Positions 6,248 to 12,906 of a stretch of 12,906 nucleotides of DNA are shown in pieces. The translations under genes and the position numbers were made by a program. Numbering within the stretch: the first letter of the stretch is position 1; every line of letters begins with the position of its first letter. The notes below the pieces were generated by a model, which ran no database searches, was not told the origin of the DNA, and saw only the letters and a program-made list of their open reading frames with translations. This stretch comes from JBFFXF01 sp041569895 (GTDB lineage: Bacteria; Planctomycetota; UBA8108; JACQVS01), in assembly GCA_041569895.1 (NCBI GenBank), contig JBFFXF010000220.1:1-12906 (forward strand). The letters are read 5' to 3'.

Positions 6248-7846
6248 GTGAAGAGAACCCTCGAGGAGGATCACGATCGAGGCCGGATGCTCCGGTCGGC
6301 GAGGGCGGTCGGGGTGATCACCCTGGTCAGCCGCGTCACCGGTCTCCTCCGTGACGCGGTGCGCGCGCACTTCCTCGGCACCGGCGCCGTCGCCGATGCG
6401 TTCGTCCTCGCGCTCCAGGTCCCCAACTTGCTGCGACGGCTGGTCGGCGAGGGCGCCGTCCAGAGCGGCGTCGTGCCGGTGCTCGCCCGCGTCGTCCACG
6501 AGGAGGGGCGCGAGGCGATGCGCGCGCTCACCGAGCGTCTCTACACGCTCTGGACGCTGGCGCTGCTGGCGGTGACGCTCGCGGGCATCGTGCTGTCGGG
6601 CGCGCTGCTCGGTCAGGCGCTCGAGGGTCTCTCCGACTGGTCGCCCGAGAAGGCGCGGCTCACGGTCGAGCTCAACCGCTGGCTCTTCATCTATCTCTTC
6701 TTCATCGGCCTCTCGGCGCTCGGCCAGGGCGTGCTCAACTCGTTCAAGGTCTTCGCGCTTCCCGCGGCCACCCCGCTGCTCTTCAACCTCTGCTTCATCG
6801 CCGCCGGCCTCCTCTTCCCGCTCTTCTTCGCCAACACCGAGGAGACCGCCGCGTGGGCCTTCACGGCGGGAGTCCTCGTCGGCGGGCTGCTGCAGTTCGC
6901 CGTCCTCGTGCCGTCGCTCTGGAAGCGGGGCGTTCGCTTCCGGCCGCGCTGGCGGCGCGCCGATGGCGACGGGCATCGAGGCGTGCGCGAGGTGTTCCGG
7001 CTCCTCCTGCCGGCGACCGTCGGCGCGGGGGTCTATCAGATCAACGTCATGGTGTCGGTCTTCATCGCCTCGACGGTGATGGGCGGCGCGGTCTCCAGCC
7101 TCAACCACTCCGGGCGCGTCGTCGAGGTCATCCTGGGCGTCTACGTCTTCGCGCTGTCGACGGTGAGTCTGACGACGCTCTCGCAGAAGGCGGGCGCGGG
7201 CGACCTGGACGGCTACCGCGACACGGCGAGCGAGGTGCTCCGCCTGGTTCTCTTCATCACCGTCCCGAGCGCCATCGGCCTGCTCGTCCTGCGGCGGCCG
7301 ATCGTCGAGGTGCTCTTCGCGTCCGGGCGTTTCGATGACACCTCGGTCGAGCTCACCGTCGAGGCGCTCGAGTGCCACGCGCCCGGTCTCGTCTTCGTCG
7401 GCGTCAGTCGCGTGCTCGTGTCGATGTTCCATGCGTTCAAGGACACCCGCACGCCGATGCGCGTCGCGGTGCTCAATCTCGTCCTCAACGCCGTCCTCTG
7501 CGTGCTGCTCTCGAGGACGGCCCTGCGCCACGCCGGCGTGGCGCTCGCGTCGACGCTCTCGGTCGTCGTCCAGGCCGTCGCGCTCTGGTGGATCTTCCAG
7601 CGTCGCCGGGCCCTGATCGACATGCGCGGCGTCGCGGTCTCGGTGGGACGCGCCCTGGTGGCGGCCTCGGTGATGGGGCTCGCGTGCCGCGCCGGGCTCG
7701 AGCTCCTGCCCGCGGACGCCGGCCGGCTGGGGCTGGGCGCGTTCGTCGCCATCGAGGTGGCCGGCGGCGCCGCGATCTACTTCGCCGTCGCGCGCCTCCT
7801 GCGAGCGCCGGAGGTCGGGGTCCTGCTCGGACGCCGGCGATCGTGA
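6248..7846 (+). CDS. murJ: Lipid II flippase MurJ (MviN family)
   Basis: MurJ is a polytopic inner-membrane protein of the MOP superfamily that flips lipid II, the peptidoglycan precursor, outward. The 532-residue length and hydrophobic profile of a dozen or more membrane segments fit. Family motifs are SRVTGLLRD at 28-36 (its two Arg match the cavity Arg pair of E. coli MurJ), ADAF at 49-52, PNLLRRLVGEGA at 59-70, SLNHSGRVVEVILGV mid-protein, FASGRFD, and KDTRTPMRVAVLNLVLN. Two starts are possible: GTG 6248, given here, preceded only by a weak AGAG, and ATG 6287, whose product begins MLRSARAVGVITLVSR and matches the usual family N-terminus better but lacks a well-spaced ribosome binding site. 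The gene is not in an obvious cell-wall cluster. Its 5' end abuts a hexamer repeat element. Confidence 0.93.
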   Translation: MKRTLEEDHDRGRMLRSARAVGVITLVSRVTGLLRDAVRAHFLGTGAVADAFVLALQVPNLLRRLVGEGAVQSGVVPVLARVVHEEGREAMRALTERLYTLWTLALLAVTLAGIVLSGALLGQALEGLSDWSPEKARLTVELNRWLFIYLFFIGLSALGQGVLNSFKVFALPAATPLLFNLCFIAAGLLFPLFFANTEETAAWAFTAGVLVGGLLQFAVLVPSLWKRGVRFRPRWRRADGDGHRGVREVFRLLLPATVGAGVYQINVMVSVFIASTVMGGAVSSLNHSGRVVEVILGVYVFALSTVSLTTLSQKAGAGDLDGYRDTASEVLRLVLFITVPSAIGLLVLRRPIVEVLFASGRFDDTSVELTVEALECHAPGLVFVGVSRVLVSMFHAFKDTRTPMRVAVLNLVLNAVLCVLLSRTALRHAGVALASTLSVVVQAVALWWIFQRRRALIDMRGVAVSVGRALVAASVMGLACRAGLELLPADAGRLGLGAFVAIEVAGGAAIYFAVARLLRAPEVGVLLGRRRS

Positions 7847-7856
7847 GCCGCGCCGG

Positions 7857-7883
7857 CTCGCGGAATTCCCTTGATTCCGCGGG
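7857..7883 (+). terminator. Hairpin after murJ, possible terminator
   Basis: An 8-bp perfect stem pairs CGCGGAAT 7859-7866 with ATTCCGCG 7874-7881, extendable by one G-U and one C-G pair, with a 7-base loop. It begins 10 bases after the murJ stop. A smaller stem, GAGCC 7845-7849 with GGCTC 7855-7859, overlaps it. No T-run follows, so intrinsic termination is doubtful. It may be a transcript-end hairpin separating murJ from the LamG gene. Confidence 0.35.
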
Positions 7884-7959
7884 GCCCTGGTGTTGAATCG
7901 GGAATGGGTCGAAGCGAGTCGATTCACCATTCACTCTTCGGATTTCCAGAGGGAGCGAC

Positions 7960-10900
7960 ATGTCTCACCCGAGATGTCTCTGCACGGTTGCGATTGTTCT
8001 TGCGGCTGTCGTCGGCGCGGAGTCGGCGTTCGGCCAGATCCGGGTCGCGGACGAGCTCTTCGTCGATCTCGACGCCGCGGAGTACGACGACGTCACCGGC
8101 GACTGGCCGAACAACGGCACGCTCGGTGACTTCGCCAATCCGAACTTCGTGCCCCCCATCAAGGAGGACGTCGGCGGCGCGACGGCGGTGACGTTCGACG
8201 GCGCCATCGATGCGCTCCAGCAGGGGGGTGACGAGGTCGCGCCCGAGGGGCTGGTCGGACCGGACCCGACGCGCTCGATCGAGGCGTGGGTCTTCAACCC
8301 CGCCATCGCGAACGAGGAGACCATCGTCAGCTGGGGGAGGCGCGGCGGGCCGAACGGCTCGAACATGAGCTTCAATTACGGCACCAACACCGACTTCGGC
8401 GCGGTCGGGCACTGGGGCGGACCGGACATCGGGTGGGGCGAGGTGCCGCGCGCGGGTCAGTGGCACCACCTCGTCTACACCTACGACGGGACGACGACGA
8501 CCGTCTACGCCGACGGCCGCGAGACCAACTCGGAAGTGCTCGGCGCGGGAGCGATCAACACGCACGCGAACACGAAGATCACCATCGCCTCGCAGCTCGA
8601 CAGCAACGGGGTAACGCTGACCGCCAACCTCAAGGGCTCGCTGTCGATCGGCAGGCTCCGCATCCACGACGGCGTGCTCTCGCCCGAGGACGTCGAGCAC
8701 AACTTCAACGAGGAGCGCGACGACTTCCCGGTTCCGGGCGAGGCGGCCGCCTTCGTGAACGCTCCCCTGGAGGACTCGGTCCTCAGCATCGATCCGGTCT
8801 ACGTGCGGACCGTCGAGGTGGCCGGGGAGCCCGAGCCCGAGGTCACGGCGCTCGCCCCCGGCGACGCGACCGTCGAGCGGGTCGGGGCGCTGATGTTCCG
8901 GGTCACCGTGCCGATTCCCGACCCGGCCCCGGCGAGCATCCGCGTGGCGCTGCGCGCCGAGAACGAGTTCGGCATCGACGAGGTCGAGTGGATCGTCGAT
9001 TTGCGAGATCCCGAGCCTCCGCCGGAGGGGGTCGAGGTCGCCGAGCAGCTCTTCGTCAACCTCGACGCGGTCAACGCCGACACCGACGCGGGGATCTGGC
9101 TCAACAACGGCGGTCGCGTCGGGGATTTCACCATGGTCGGCCAGCCGTTCGTCGAGGATGTCGACGGGGTCACGGCCGTGAGCTTCTTCGGCGCCGAGGC
9201 CTTCGTCAGCGCCAACGTCGCGCCCGACGGCATCATCGGACCGGATCCGACGCGGTCGATCGAGGCCTGGGTCTTCAATCCGGATATCGCCGGCGAGGAG
9301 ACCATCGTCTCGTGGGGAAAGCGCGGCGGGCCCGCCGGCTCGAACATGAGCTTCAATTACGGCGTGCACGGCAGCTTCGGCGCCATCGGGCACTGGGGCG
9401 GGCCGGATATCGGCTGGGACGACGCCGGGGGCGCGCCTGCCGCCGGCGAGTGGCACCATCTCGTCTACACCTACGACGGCGAGACCACCCGCGTCTACGC
9501 CGACGGGTCGCTGTCGAACGAGGAGTCTCTCGGCCTCGGCGTGATCAACACGCACGGGAACACGAGGGTCGCCGTCGGATCACAGTGGGAGAGTGATGGC
9601 GTGACGCTGACCGAGGGGCTCAGGGGGAGTCTCTCGATTGCCCGCCTGCGGGTGCACGATGGCGTGCTCTCGGCCGAGGACGTCCTCAACAACTTCCTCG
9701 CGGAGCAGGACGACTTCGTTGCGCCCGATCCGCCCACGATCCTCGACGCGCCCCTCGAGGACCGGGTCGTCGCCTTCAGGTCGGTCTATCGACGATCGAT
9801 CACCGTGGAGGGCACGCCGCCGTTCGAGGTCGAGGCAGAGCCCGAGGGATCGACGGTGACCGCGACCACGGCGAGGGAGTTTCTGATCGAGGTGCCCATT
9901 CCCGTTCCGCCGGCATCGTTCGACGTGACCGTCACCGCCACGAACGAGGTCGGCGACACCTCGGCCTCGTGGACGGTCGACGTCCTCACGGCGACGGGCG
10001 GCTTCTCGACCGCCGGCGAGCTCTTCGTGGACCTCGACGCGGCCGACATGTCGGCCGGCTCCGACAGCTGGCTCAATAACGGCACGCTCGGCGGGGCCTT
10101 CACGAGGATCGGCGAGCCCATGGCCGAGGTCGTCGATGGCGTCGCGGGCGTCTCCTTCGACGGAGAGGACGACGCCTACGCGAGCGAGTTCAACGCGCCG
10201 GCTGGTCTCGTCGGTCTCGACCCGACGCGCTCCGTGGAGGCATGGGTCTTCAACCCCGCGATCGCGAACGAGGAGACCATCCTGAGCTGGGGCAAGCGGG
10301 GTGGGCCAGATGGCTCGAACATGAGCTTCAACTACGGCACCAACACGAGCTTTGGAGCGGTGGGCCACTGGGGTGGCGCGGACATCGGGTGGGGCGAGGT
10401 GCCGCCGGCGGGGGAGTGGCACCACCTCGTCTACACGTACGACGGCACCACGACGCGCGTCTACGCGGACGGGCTCGAGACCAACTCCGAGGAGCTCGGC
10501 CCGGGCGCCATCGACACGGCCACACCGACCCAGATCGTTCTCGCATCGCAGCTCGACAGCGACGGAGTGACGCTCACGGGAGGGTTGAAGGGCTCGCTGT
10601 CGCTGGCGCGGGTCCGCATCCACGACGACGTGCTGACGCCGGAACAGGTGATCAACAACCTGTTCGCCGACGCCGACGAGCTCTTCGGTCCGGCGGGCGT
10701 GCCGTTCGTTCGCGGCGACGGCAACGCGGACGGGGATCGCAACATCTCCGACGCCAGCTTCATTCTCAACTTCCTCTTCCTGGGAGGTCCGCCTCCGACG
10801 TGTCTGGCGTCGATCGACGTCAACGACGACGGTGACGGCAACATCTCGGACGCCAGCTTCCTCCTCAACTGGCTCTTCCTCGGGGGGCGTGACGTCCCGG

Positions 10901-10971
10901 CGCCGAACGCCTGCGGCGAGGAGCCGCTCGCGTCGGAGGAGGACTGCGCGTCGTTCGCGCCGTGCCAGTGA
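7960..10971 (+). CDS. Secreted protein with three LamG-like domains and a C-terminal dockerin-type domain
   Basis: The function is unknown; the architecture suggests an exported carbohydrate-binding or surface-associated protein. The 1003-residue product begins with a signal peptide (hydrophobic VAIVLAAVVGA, likely cut after Phe-Gly25). Three very similar LamG/concanavalin-type domains lie at about 28-256, 358-586 and 682-908. Each holds DPTRSxEAWVFNPxIA, a GSNMSFNYG block, GHWGGxDIGW, WHHLVYTYDG, YADG and GSLSxxRxRxHD. Two related Ig-like linkers at about 260-352 and 590-680 both open with APLED. At 918-976 are two dockerin-like calcium loops (Asp920/Asn922/Asp924/Asp931 and Asp953/Asn955/Asp957/Asp964), each followed by a helix ending FLFLGG; four Cys follow in the last 30 residues. 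GAGGGAG at 7949-7955 precedes ATG 7960. No cohesin partner, catalytic domain or anchoring motif is visible. It appears to be transcribed alone. Confidence 0.9.
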   Translation: MSHPRCLCTVAIVLAAVVGAESAFGQIRVADELFVDLDAAEYDDVTGDWPNNGTLGDFANPNFVPPIKEDVGGATAVTFDGAIDALQQGGDEVAPEGLVGPDPTRSIEAWVFNPAIANEETIVSWGRRGGPNGSNMSFNYGTNTDFGAVGHWGGPDIGWGEVPRAGQWHHLVYTYDGTTTTVYADGRETNSEVLGAGAINTHANTKITIASQLDSNGVTLTANLKGSLSIGRLRIHDGVLSPEDVEHNFNEERDDFPVPGEAAAFVNAPLEDSVLSIDPVYVRTVEVAGEPEPEVTALAPGDATVERVGALMFRVTVPIPDPAPASIRVALRAENEFGIDEVEWIVDLRDPEPPPEGVEVAEQLFVNLDAVNADTDAGIWLNNGGRVGDFTMVGQPFVEDVDGVTAVSFFGAEAFVSANVAPDGIIGPDPTRSIEAWVFNPDIAGEETIVSWGKRGGPAGSNMSFNYGVHGSFGAIGHWGGPDIGWDDAGGAPAAGEWHHLVYTYDGETTRVYADGSLSNEESLGLGVINTHGNTRVAVGSQWESDGVTLTEGLRGSLSIARLRVHDGVLSAEDVLNNFLAEQDDFVAPDPPTILDAPLEDRVVAFRSVYRRSITVEGTPPFEVEAEPEGSTVTATTAREFLIEVPIPVPPASFDVTVTATNEVGDTSASWTVDVLTATGGFSTAGELFVDLDAADMSAGSDSWLNNGTLGGAFTRIGEPMAEVVDGVAGVSFDGEDDAYASEFNAPAGLVGLDPTRSVEAWVFNPAIANEETILSWGKRGGPDGSNMSFNYGTNTSFGAVGHWGGADIGWGEVPPAGEWHHLVYTYDGTTTRVYADGLETNSEELGPGAIDTATPTQIVLASQLDSDGVTLTGGLKGSLSLARVRIHDDVLTPEQVINNLFADADELFGPAGVPFVRGDGNADGDRNISDASFILNFLFLGGPPPTCLASIDVNDDGDGNISDASFLLNWLFLGGRDVPAPNACGEEPLASEEDCASFAPCQ

Positions 10972-11025
10972 GGGTGAGCTTGCGTGACCCGGCACTGGCC
11001 GGAGAGCCGGACACGAGGGTAACGA

Positions 11026-11057
11026 CACGGGCAGGCGACCCGCCCCGCCTGCCCGTG
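11026..11057 (+). terminator. Perfect 12-bp stem hairpin after the LamG gene
   Basis: Bases 11026-11037 (CACGGGCAGGCG) pair perfectly with 11046-11057 around an 8-base loop, starting 54 bases after the stop of the LamG gene. The position between convergent genes suits a transcript-end structure for either strand. No T-run follows on either strand, so it is not a classic intrinsic terminator. The right arm contains GCCCGTGCCCGTC, which resembles the GTNCCC units of the repeat element nearby. Confidence 0.45.
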
Positions 11058-11118
11058 CCCGTCGCGAAGAACGAGTCCGTGGCCGCCGGCCCCCGCCGCA
11101 CAGGAAACCTCGCGCATC

Positions 11119-11301
11119 GAGTCGGAGTCGGACCCCAAAGTTGCAAAAACGTACCCGTACCCGTACCCGTACCCGTGCCCGTTCCCGTCCTCGAAAGCTC
11201 TGGTATCGGAGTCCGATGACCGACTCCGATACCGATGGCCGATACCGATACCGATTCCGACTCCGATTCCGATTCCGATGACCGATTCCGATTCCGACTC
11301 C
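11119..11301 (-). repeat. Two-family hexamer repeat element, copy 2, inverted relative to copy 1
   Basis: The element lies in the 392-base gap between two convergent genes. On the + strand it reads: two GAGTC/GGAGTC units at 11119-11130; four GTACCC, then GTGCCC, GTTCCC and GTCCTC at 11151-11192; CGAAAGC at 11192-11198; and about fifteen GANTCC-type units at 11209-11301, with variants GATACC and 7-base units GATGACC at 11215-11221 and 11277-11283. On the minus strand this gives a GGANTC array, then GCTTTCG, then a GGGNAC array, the same order as copy 1. The 7-base GATGACC is the reverse complement of GGTCATC in copy 1, so the two are related and not independent simple repeats. No gene is supported here. 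Confidence 0.83.
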
Positions 11302-11363
11302 GACGAGGACGATGGACGAGAAGCGGAACGGGTTTTCGCAACGCTGGTCTCGCGCCGTCCCGC

Positions 11364-12905
11364 TCAGGTCTTCCAGATCGGGATGAACCAGAGGAGGTAG
11401 TGCCACCGCTGCTCCGCCACCCGATGGTAGCGGTAGCCGAGGAGCGGCATGATGAACAGCGTCTTCTCCGGACGCAGCGGATCGGTGCGGTCGTGTGAGT
11501 AGTAGAAGAGCGGCTGCATCGCGACCTGGTGGTAGTTGACGTCGCGCACGTCCTGGAAGAGCGCGTAGAGCAGGCGGAACTCGTGGTACTCCGGACGCCG
11601 CGGGTTGTCGCGGTACTCGAGGACCTTCCACAGGAGACTCGTGTGCCGGTCGCCCGTGCCGCCGCGGAGGTGGTTGAAGAGAAACAGGAAGCGCCACGGC
11701 AGGGCGTAGTCGATCGGTCGCTCGCCGAAGTCCTGCTCGTAGTAGAGCGGGAAGCTCCACAGCCCGCCCTCCTTCTGTCGCGAGAAGCCATAGAGGAACG
11801 GCAGCGCCCGGTAGGAGACCTCGGCCCACGCGCCCGTGCCCTTGCGGTCGTACGCGAACAGCTCGAAGAGGCCCGCGATGCCGAACGAGTCCTCGGAGCT
11901 CCCGAGGCGGAAGATGAACGGCTCGAGGCGGTACGACCAGCTCGACTGCCGCACGAAGTTCTTGGAAAGGTAAAGGTACTTCGAGACCCACCAGTCGCCC
12001 GCGGCCTCGCCGTGCTCGAACGCGTGCAGAGGCCACAGCCGCACGGAGAACTCCTCCGGATCGTCGCGCAGGAAGAAGAAGGGCCGCACCTGCACCTTGA
12101 GGCTGTCGATGCCGCGCTCGGTCGAGATGAAGGGCATCAGGAAGTCGCGCTGCGTGCGCAGGGTCTTGCGGTTGACTCCGAAGAGCGGGAAGACGTAGAG
12201 GTGCTCCGCCTCGGTCGTGTACGTCCCGTCCTCCTGCTGCTGCTGCGTCGATCCCGACCAGTAGATCGGAAACAGGAAGTGTGACGTCGTTCGCTGGCCG
12301 CCGTCCTCGGTCACCCCGCCCTGCATCAGCGGCGTGATCTCGTAGTGGTACCCGTCGGCGGTCTTCTGGTACTCGGTCAGCGGGTAGAGGACGCGCCAGC
12401 GGTACGTGCCGCGCGCCCGGTCGGTCATGTAGTCGGCGAGGAGCTGCCCGATGGTGACGCGGTAGCCGTCGTTCCAGCGCTCGTGGTTGAACAGGAAGAA
12501 GTAGCGGAAGTACTTCGCCTGGTACCGATCGTCCTGGCGGTCGAGGAAGAGAAGCGGGAACGTCGCCGTCGTCTCGTCCGACGGGGACGTGCGGTTGAAG
12601 AAGAAGGGCGCGACCCACTGGCTGTGAACGCCGGTCTCGGCGTCGAATCCCCAGCGGACCATCGGCCAGAAGAAGCCCTTCTCGCTCGAGACCACCTCCG
12701 TCGTGCGCACGGGCCTCGCGGTCGCATCGTCGGCGGGCGCGACGTAGCGCTGCTGGTGGACCTCGCGCGACACCCACAGGTTGCCGCCGGTGAGGTTCAG
12801 GTGGTACGTCCTGTCCTCCGTGCCGTCGATGCGGTGCGAGTAGAGCAGCGGGCCGACGATCGTCCTGTCGACCGGCACGCTCCGGGTGCGCCAGAAGCCG
12901 AGCGG
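11364..12905 (-). CDS. Protein of unknown function with many Pro/aromatic strand-like repeats (N-terminus outside window)
   Basis: I do not recognise this family. The frame is open from the right window edge to TGA at 11364-11366, showing 513 residues; a GTG at 12876-12878 is the first possible start visible, but the frame continues upstream in similar style (PLGFWRTRSVPVD), so the gene is most likely cut. The protein is built from about twenty short segments of hydrophobic-Pro-aromatic type: APFFFN, FPLLFLD, YFFLFNH, FPIYWSG, FPLFGV, RPFFFLRD, LWPLHAF, EPFIFRLG, LPFLYGFSR, FPLYYEQ, QPLFYYSHD, MPLLGYRYH, FIPIWK. They are separated by charged, polar loops rich in Arg, Asp and Glu. This alternation suggests many beta strands, possibly an outer-membrane barrel or an extended beta structure. 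The chain ends in Lys-Thr, not the aromatic residue usual for barrel C-termini. No catalytic motif is visible. It converges on the LamG gene. Confidence 0.8.
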   Translation of the reverse strand, partial: PLGFWRTRSVPVDRTIVGPLLYSHRIDGTEDRTYHLNLTGGNLWVSREVHQQRYVAPADDATARPVRTTEVVSSEKGFFWPMVRWGFDAETGVHSQWVAPFFFNRTSPSDETTATFPLLFLDRQDDRYQAKYFRYFFLFNHERWNDGYRVTIGQLLADYMTDRARGTYRWRVLYPLTEYQKTADGYHYEITPLMQGGVTEDGGQRTTSHFLFPIYWSGSTQQQQEDGTYTTEAEHLYVFPLFGVNRKTLRTQRDFLMPFISTERGIDSLKVQVRPFFFLRDDPEEFSVRLWPLHAFEHGEAAGDWWVSKYLYLSKNFVRQSSWSYRLEPFIFRLGSSEDSFGIAGLFELFAYDRKGTGAWAEVSYRALPFLYGFSRQKEGGLWSFPLYYEQDFGERPIDYALPWRFLFLFNHLRGGTGDRHTSLLWKVLEYRDNPRRPEYHEFRLLYALFQDVRDVNYHQVAMQPLFYYSHDRTDPLRPEKTLFIMPLLGYRYHRVAEQRWHYLLWFIPIWKT

Positions 12906-12906
12906 G

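Noticed and set aside
6009..6251. Open frame of 80 codons across hexamer element 1 (Gly-Val and Gly-Asn/Asp/Tyr repeats)
   Set aside because: The translation is just the hexamers read in one frame, with no ribosome binding site and low complexity. The same arrays in copy 2 give unrelated Val-Pro and Asp-Ser peptides, so coding is not conserved.
7871..7900. Possible promoter TTGATT ... TTGAAT for the LamG gene
   Set aside because: Both boxes match consensus at only about four positions and overlap the murJ 3' hairpin, which is too weak to call.
10962..11498. Small + strand open frames at 10962-11219 and 11235-11498
   Set aside because: They read through the stop region of the LamG gene, the hairpin and the repeat element, and the second runs antisense into the minus-strand gene. 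Neither has a convincing start or protein pattern.

Overview
The window is strongly GC-rich and densely coded, with short intergenic gaps. The last gene on the + strand encodes a secreted protein with LamG-like repeats and a C-terminal dockerin-type domain whose two calcium loops end in FLFLGG and which is followed by Cys-rich residues. I associate that architecture with uncultured Planctomycetota-like and neighbouring GC-rich lineages, but the window holds no rRNA or other taxonomic marker, so placement is tentative.

Layout, left to right. (1) 2-961: the C-terminal third of a UvrA-family excision-repair ATPase, cut by the window edge. (2) 962-1299: a regulatory region with a 14-bp palindrome, a good sigma-70 type promoter, a 38-codon leader ORF carrying Trp-Arg-Trp-Trp, mutually exclusive RNA hairpins and a textbook intrinsic terminator. 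This is a complete trp attenuator. (3) 1300-5963: a tight operon trpE-trpG-trpD-trpC-trpF, in which every junction is a 4-base ATGA start/stop overlap. It takes chorismate to the substrate of tryptophan synthase; trpB and trpA do not follow. (4) 5964-6247: an intergenic region filled by two families of degenerate hexamer repeats. (5) 6248-7846: murJ, the lipid II flippase. (6) 7960-10971: the large secreted LamG/dockerin-like protein. (7) 10972-11363: a perfect 12-bp stem hairpin and a second copy of the two-family hexamer element in the opposite orientation. (8) 11364-12905, minus strand: a protein of unknown function, truncated at its N-terminus, made of about twenty short Pro/aromatic strand-like segments.

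The trp genes work as one transcription unit. When charged tRNA-Trp is scarce, a ribosome should stall at Trp codons 1138-1149 of the leader. That would free 1166-1184 to pair with 1205-1220 and prevent the terminator at 1207-1238. The leader ORF appears to start almost at the predicted transcription start, so it may be translated leaderless.

The least explained structure is the pair of hexamer elements at 5996-6227 and 11119-11301. Each combines a GGANTC array with a GGGNAC array, both with one fixed variable position, and both copies share the same junction heptamer GCTTTCG and the same 7-base irregular units. They lie in inverted orientation about 5 kb apart and bracket murJ plus the LamG gene. 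They look like two copies of one genomic repeat family.
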